Part shown: piece by piece, positions 57,579 to 61,817 of the stretch
Position numbering within the stretch: the first letter of the stretch is position 1
Layout of the letters: each line of letters opens with the position of its first letter
Source: a virus
IMG/VR virus record: IMGVR_UViG_3300046001_005867
Span: 1 to 61,817 of that record
Reading direction: 5' to 3' (one strand)
DNA: 61,817 nucleotides
Translations under genes and position numbers: made by a program
The notes under the pieces: generated by a model
Seen by the model: only the letters and a program-made list of their open reading frames with translations
The model's database searches: none
What the model was told of the DNA's origin: nothing

Positions 57579-59099
57579 ATGAAAAGAATAAAAAGTTTTA
57601 ATGATTTTATCGATAGTAATGTTAATGAAGGCATTTTTAGTAAAATAGCTAGGAGCTTTACCGGAGCCGATAGAAAAGAAATAAATGCTCAGGTAAAGCT
57701 ATTAAGAGACATTTACGAGGGATTAAATGACGAAGAAAAGAAAGAATTTTCCGATAGACTACAGCAAAAAATAGATAAAAATAATCAAGGAGGCTCGAAC
57801 ATAGCTATTAGGTTACGTGAGAAATTTAAAACCATACTCGATTCAGGTGATTGGTATTCAGAACTAGGAGAAATATCATCAGATGATGCCGAATATCTAA
57901 TTATGTATATTAGCTCACTCTATCAATACATAATTAGAGAATATGATAATATAAAAGAAGTAGTTCAAAAAAATAAACTAACTAAAGAGTTAGAAAAATA
58001 TAATGAAGATGTCGCTAAATATAACAAAATTTCTTCATTTATAAAAAATGATTTTGAATCAAAAAAAGAAGAGTTTAATAAATTCTTTAGCTGTATCGAC
58101 GGGAGTCCTAATTTTAAGAACAGAGACACATATGCTTTTATAGATAAATTTAATGCTTCTGATGGAAACAAAAAAATATTAGAAACAGACATATTTAAGA
58201 GATTCAAGGCTTATACTATTGAGTTAAATCATAAATTAAAAAGCTTTGAATGGAACTCGGGCGAATTTGTAAATACAGTTGAACTCTATGATAAAGTCCA
58301 AAGTAGATACGAAGAACTCTTCAATAAGTCACGGGGTATGTCTATAATACCAGATAAACCCAACTTTCAAATTTCGGGATGGGGTATGGACTTATTAACA
58401 TGGGCTGAGGAAAATCTGAAAGATAAAACAATATCAGAGATGGCATTGGATATGACAATGAATAATTTGGATTATGTGAATGGAATGGAATATGTTGAAA
58501 TAGGAACTGAAGATACTAAAGTGGCCATAAAAAGTGAAGATGGATTAATTGGTGGAAATATTGTTTATTCTGGGCAAAACTTTAATAATCTTAATTTAGA
58601 AAATGTATCATACCTTATCAATAAAGAAGGAGGATATAGGGAAAGGGTTTCAGGAAAAGTTATGTATGTAACTAATAATATACCATATGCTTTCTATTAT
58701 TGCTATTTGAGATTCGGATTAGATGCTGATAGGCCTATCCCGAATTTATCTCAAAATTTATTTCCAACAGTTTATAAAATAACACTAAAAAAAGGAACTA
58801 AGTTTTTCCATAAAAGCGATAGCGATATAGACCAAAGAGAATACAAATTAGCTAGTATTTGCGGAATGTCTGGTTATCACTCAGGAAATGAAACAGTGAA
58901 CGGTCAGAGCGTTGAAATAACATTAATTAACAGCGATTGTATTGATAAAATAGAGGCAATTAAACCAGGAGAGTTAATTTCATATTTTGAAAGTCCCGAA
59001 TTTACTAAAGATAACCAACTTATAAAGGGAGAAAACTATAAAATAGATCAAGGCGAAATAAACTGGTATAAAGGATTAGTTTCACGGTATGTTATATAA
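57579..59099 (+). CDS. Large leader-bearing protein with coiled-coil N-terminal half
   Basis: 506 residues. The start (IKSFNDFIDSNVNEGIFSKIA) combines the shared leader with the NEG-F-S-x-I stretch otherwise found only in the two MoxR-like ATPases. Residues about 50-270 are helical and charged. The C-terminal part (about 310-490) is alpha/beta with FPTVYKITLKKGTKFFHKSD and YVTNNIPYAFYYCYLRF. The 'x-T-x-x-P-x-A-x-x-Y' pattern is reminiscent of ADP-ribosyltransferases, but I could not line up a full catalytic set. It is the plus-strand candidate for capsid cargo, in the way T4 packages Alt. Confidence 0.75.
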   Translation: MKRIKSFNDFIDSNVNEGIFSKIARSFTGADRKEINAQVKLLRDIYEGLNDEEKKEFSDRLQQKIDKNNQGGSNIAIRLREKFKTILDSGDWYSELGEISSDDAEYLIMYISSLYQYIIREYDNIKEVVQKNKLTKELEKYNEDVAKYNKISSFIKNDFESKKEEFNKFFSCIDGSPNFKNRDTYAFIDKFNASDGNKKILETDIFKRFKAYTIELNHKLKSFEWNSGEFVNTVELYDKVQSRYEELFNKSRGMSIIPDKPNFQISGWGMDLLTWAEENLKDKTISEMALDMTMNNLDYVNGMEYVEIGTEDTKVAIKSEDGLIGGNIVYSGQNFNNLNLENVSYLINKEGGYRERVSGKVMYVTNNIPYAFYYCYLRFGLDADRPIPNLSQNLFPTVYKITLKKGTKFFHKSDSDIDQREYKLASICGMSGYHSGNETVNGQSVEITLINSDCIDKIEAIKPGELISYFESPEFTKDNQLIKGENYKIDQGEINWYKGLVSRYVI

Positions 59100-59109
59100 T
59101 TTTAATAAT

Positions 59110-59382
59110 ATGATAAATCTAAAGACATATAAAAAATTCCAATCAAATTCCGATTGGACAGAAGTTTATAATAAACTGGAAAGAAATTTTAATTTTCAGG
59201 ATTTTAAACAGGCTTTAAAATTTATAAATGAGATTTCAATAATATGTGAAGAGGAAAAACATCATCCCGAAATTAATTGGATTTATAACAAAATATCTCT
59301 CAAGTTATCAACTCATGATGCAGGAGATATAATAACTGAAAAGGATATAAAATTGGCTAAATTAATAGATGAATGTTATTGA
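59110..59382 (+). CDS. Pterin-4a-carbinolamine dehydratase (PCD/DCoH family)
   Basis: 90 residues from the ATG at 59110, 10 bases after the preceding stop; an ATG at 59089 would overlap that gene and add an atypical heptapeptide. The catalytic signature is intact: HHPE at 51-54, NWIYNKISLKLSTHD with THD at 68-70, and ITEKDIKLAKLID. The family dehydrates 4a-hydroxytetrahydrobiopterin, regenerating the cofactor of aromatic hydroxylases. Some bacterial members have other roles. No hydroxylase is in the window. The first residues (LKTYKKF) recall the leader, but without a clear cleavage Glu. It is a likely host-derived gene. Confidence 0.88.
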   Translation: MINLKTYKKFQSNSDWTEVYNKLERNFNFQDFKQALKFINEISIICEEEKHHPEINWIYNKISLKLSTHDAGDIITEKDIKLAKLIDECY

Positions 59383-59401
59383 AATAATTATTAAATTTCA
59401 A
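59379..59401. terminator. Symmetric AT-rich hairpin between convergent genes
   Basis: TTGAAAT and ATTTCAA form a 7-bp stem across the shared stop region of the plus-strand dehydratase and the minus-strand propeller gene. Being symmetric, it could act weakly on both strands. No GC-rich stem or strong T-run supports it, so it is tentative. Confidence 0.33.
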
Positions 59402-61817
59402 ATTTAGACAAAGGCGGAAACCCCATTTCTTTTCTATCATAATATATTGATCTCAGAAGATAATCTTCAGGATTAACTATCTCGGGAATTAAATCACCAG
59501 CAGTAGGATTTTTATGATCTATCACTCTAATTTTTCCTTTGTGCTCAGTTTGATAAAGATTACCATTAGCATCCTGTAATTCACAAGAGATTGTATAAAA
59601 TCCGGAATTTACAAATGTCCATATAAAATATGGTGTCTTTCTAATCTTAGCTATGACTTCCCCTGTTTCAGTATCAGTTAAAGTCCATATATGATCTTTC
59701 TTACCAGGTACTAAAGAATCAATAGGATTTATAAATATAGTGGTAGCTAAAGGTATTTCAAATTCTTCTTGGAAGAATTTTTCTTCCTTCCATGCCCATG
59801 AATGAGACCCTAACCAAGATTGAACTGCTCCTATCTTATAGCCTGAATTAAATCTTTCCTTTGGTATTTTACCCAAGAAAGCATCAAGACTACCTCCGGG
59901 AGGAGATGTAACTACATAAGGTGAAAATTCAGCTTCGCCTTCAAAGTAACCTGTTATATAAATATTCTCCTCTGAATCAAGTACAAGATCTGCACCCGAA
60001 TCATTATTAATTCCGCCAGCAGTAACTATATCTACTAAAGTTCCGTCTTTATTAAATTTAGTTAAGTATATGTCTGTGCCTCCTCTTGAATCAATCTCCT
60101 CTGGTGAAAAATAAGAACCAGATGTATAAGATCCTGTTATATAAACATTCTCTTCTGAATCGCTTTCTATATCATGGGAAGTGTCTCCTGATGCTCCTCC
60201 GCACATTTTAAGCCATATTAATTTCCCAGTTGAAAGAATTTTAACAACAAATATATCATCGTATCCAGGGAATGATGTGATTTTGCTATTCTGTATTGTC
60301 ATAGTTCCTTGGAAAGATCCTGTAATTAATATATGTCCCTTAGGATCTAAACAAATAGAAGGAGAAACGAAAGATGTTGAAGCATCATAAGCAAATGATT
60401 CTGCCCATATACAAGCACCATCCCCTGAGTAAAATTTACCAACAAACATATCAGGAATACCGACTCCTGTTAAAGAAATAGCTCCTAGATCTATATCATT
60501 TTGGAATAATCCAGTAATATAAATATCAGACTCATTCATAATAGTTAATTCATAAGCTCTTGAATAGGTAGTAGAGTCTAGTTCTTTTGCCCATACAAAA
60601 TTTAGGGTTGAATCCATTTTAGCAATAAATCCTACATCCTGTGACGATGACAAGGTGTGAATTCCTAGATTTAATGTGCCTTGGAATCCTCCACAGATAT
60701 AAATGTTCTCGTACTTATCAACTTTAATATCACCTAAGAATTGATCGGGAGATATTGGTATATTAACAGTGTTTAAAAGAAGCCCAGAACTATTATACTT
60801 ATCAATTTCTATGAATCCAGTAAGATTGTTATCACTTGCTACATAAACATTAGAATTTACATCGGTCGTAACCGATCTAGCATATATCGGTCCTTGTGGT
60901 GAAGTTGTAGAGATGGATCTTGCCCACTGTAAAACCCCTCCTTTATTATACTTACTAATATAAACACCAGAATCTGCACTAGTTAAATAAACGTCCTGTG
61001 TACCTATGTTATTAACCTCTCCCATGAATATTGTTCCTTGAAAGTCTCCTATTGCAATCACATCGCCTTCTTTATCAACGGTGACTTTAACACCTTGATC
61101 TGGTTGGCTATTCCCCAATGTGATTATCCATTCAAAATTCTCAAAAAGATTTCTAGACTTCTTCTGTGCTATTCTTTCTATTTGTGAATTTCTCCAGTAA
61201 CTTTCTTTGGTTGCTTTTCCCTCTATAATATCTCGTAGCGGAGCGTATAAGAAGACATCGTTAAGGTTTAAAGATGGAAACTGGTCTTTCAGTTTATGTA
61301 TGTTATAACGCTGCCAAATAGGCTTATACCAAGAGTATTTATCTACGTTAGGCATGACAGGTCTAGTGTAATCAGAGTTTAGTGTGAGATTGTCTCCTCC
61401 GTTACCTATAATAAAGTTAAATCCTAATTGAGAGAATCCAATGCCTCCATTATAAATGTATTGAACCGCAGGTAAAGGTGTAGAAGTATCATGATAAACG
61501 AAATCCCATCCTTGTGTGCCCGGAAATTTTGAAGTGGCATGTATATGTGGTATCACATAATCAATCTTAGCAAGTTCTCCAAGATCTGTAACAAGTAGTA
61601 AATTTTTAGGGTAAGTGGTTTCACCATTTTTAATAGTTTTCCAAGGAGCAGAAAGAAGAGTTTTTCCATGAAATATATTGCAAGGATTTATTAATGTTGT
61701 TCCGTCATTTCTATATAGTACTTTAGTGAAAAAGTATCCGTCAAAGAAATATAATTCTGTGTCTCCAGGAGAAGTTGAAGGATCTATAGTAAACCATATA
61801 TTAGCATTTCCAGTTCC
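59391..61817 (-). CDS. Beta-propeller (SBBP-repeat) virion protein, 5' end outside window
   Basis: The frame is open from the stop at 59391 to the last base of the window, so the true start lies beyond 61817. The GTG at 61556 is internal; the upstream part reads YFFDGYFFTKVLYRNDGTTL and continues in frame. Residues after about 230 of the visible part contain at least seven propeller-type repeats (GDVIAIGDFQGTI, ENIYICGGFQGTL, GHILITGSFQGTM, ENVYITGSY). A PKD/Ig-like domain follows (FINPIDSLVPGKKDHIWTL), then a short tail. SBBP-type repeats are common in surface proteins of Bacteroidota. It is likely a tail or receptor-recognition protein. Confidence 0.78.
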   Translation of the reverse strand, partial: GTGNANIWFTIDPSTSPGDTELYFFDGYFFTKVLYRNDGTTLINPCNIFHGKTLLSAPWKTIKNGETTYPKNLLLVTDLGELAKIDYVIPHIHATSKFPGTQGWDFVYHDTSTPLPAVQYIYNGGIGFSQLGFNFIIGNGGDNLTLNSDYTRPVMPNVDKYSWYKPIWQRYNIHKLKDQFPSLNLNDVFLYAPLRDIIEGKATKESYWRNSQIERIAQKKSRNLFENFEWIITLGNSQPDQGVKVTVDKEGDVIAIGDFQGTIFMGEVNNIGTQDVYLTSADSGVYISKYNKGGVLQWARSISTTSPQGPIYARSVTTDVNSNVYVASDNNLTGFIEIDKYNSSGLLLNTVNIPISPDQFLGDIKVDKYENIYICGGFQGTLNLGIHTLSSSQDVGFIAKMDSTLNFVWAKELDSTTYSRAYELTIMNESDIYITGLFQNDIDLGAISLTGVGIPDMFVGKFYSGDGACIWAESFAYDASTSFVSPSICLDPKGHILITGSFQGTMTIQNSKITSFPGYDDIFVVKILSTGKLIWLKMCGGASGDTSHDIESDSEENVYITGSYTSGSYFSPEEIDSRGGTDIYLTKFNKDGTLVDIVTAGGINNDSGADLVLDSEENIYITGYFEGEAEFSPYVVTSPPGGSLDAFLGKIPKERFNSGYKIGAVQSWLGSHSWAWKEEKFFQEEFEIPLATTIFINPIDSLVPGKKDHIWTLTDTETGEVIAKIRKTPYFIWTFVNSGFYTISCELQDANGNLYQTEHKGKIRVIDHKNPTAGDLIPEIVNPEDYLLRSIYYDRKEMGFPPLSKFEI

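Noticed and set aside
61554-61556. GTG as the start of the propeller gene
   Set aside because: The frame is open and protein-like all the way to the window edge, so this codon is internal.

Overview
The window is a stretch of a T4-like (tailed, myovirus-type) phage genome that probably infects a member of the Bacteroidota. The T4 link comes from a family B DNA polymerase, gp45-type sliding clamp, gp39/gp52 topoisomerase, gp61 primase, gp32 SSB, adjacent uvsW-uvsY, class I ribonucleotide reductase, and large tail/baseplate-type proteins. The host inference comes from very AT-rich DNA, few Shine-Dalgarno sequences, a DUF4494 protein, an Hc1-type histone, and fibre N-termini of the kind seen in Bacteroidota phages. 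I see no tRNA, integrase, insertion sequence or CRISPR array. Almost everything is on the minus strand. The plus strand carries one small gene near 22 kb and a phoH cluster at 56.9-59.4 kb. Both window ends cut a gene: a MoxR-like ATPase at 1-962 and a beta-propeller protein at 59391-61817 that is open to the last base.

Layout: (1) 0-11 kb: ATPase paralogue 1, the C-terminal half of DNA polymerase, clamp, gp52, an L,D-transpeptidase-like protein, a small membrane protein, DnaJ, UvsE and gp39. (2) 11-22 kb: a DUF192 protein, glycosyltransferase, adenylate kinase, NrdA, a giant collagen-like protein, NrdB, dUTPase, and the N-terminal half of DNA polymerase, about 18 kb from its other half. (3) 22-33 kb: a block of small and medium proteins containing an Hc1-like histone, an AAA ATPase / VWA / HExxH triad, and a ligase-like/NMNAT-like fusion. 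(4) 33-38 kb: recombination and replication (UvsW, UvsY, primase, gp32, a RuvC-like nuclease). (5) 38-57 kb: virion structural genes, including an 1871-residue protein and a candidate one-piece spanin. (6) 57-62 kb: PhoH, a leader-bearing protein, a pterin-4a-carbinolamine dehydratase, and the start of another structural block.

The most striking pattern is an N-terminal leader shared by about 15 otherwise unrelated proteins, of the form M-K-x-I-x-x-F-x-x-F-(I/V/L)-N-E. It resembles the capsid-targeting sequence of T4 internal proteins such as IPIII, which the prohead protease gp21 removes after (L/I)xE. If the analogy holds, the phage packs a large protein cargo into its head and delivers it with the DNA. 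That cargo would include both MoxR-like ATPases, the HExxH protein (and perhaps its VWA partner), adenylate kinase and a peptidoglycan-type enzyme. A second recurring signal is an (A/G)GATATATA box just upstream of many gene starts, a candidate phage promoter. Three short genes not obvious from long reading frames were found by hand: 16427-16591, 23715-23888 and 24197-24376 (the Hc1-like histone).
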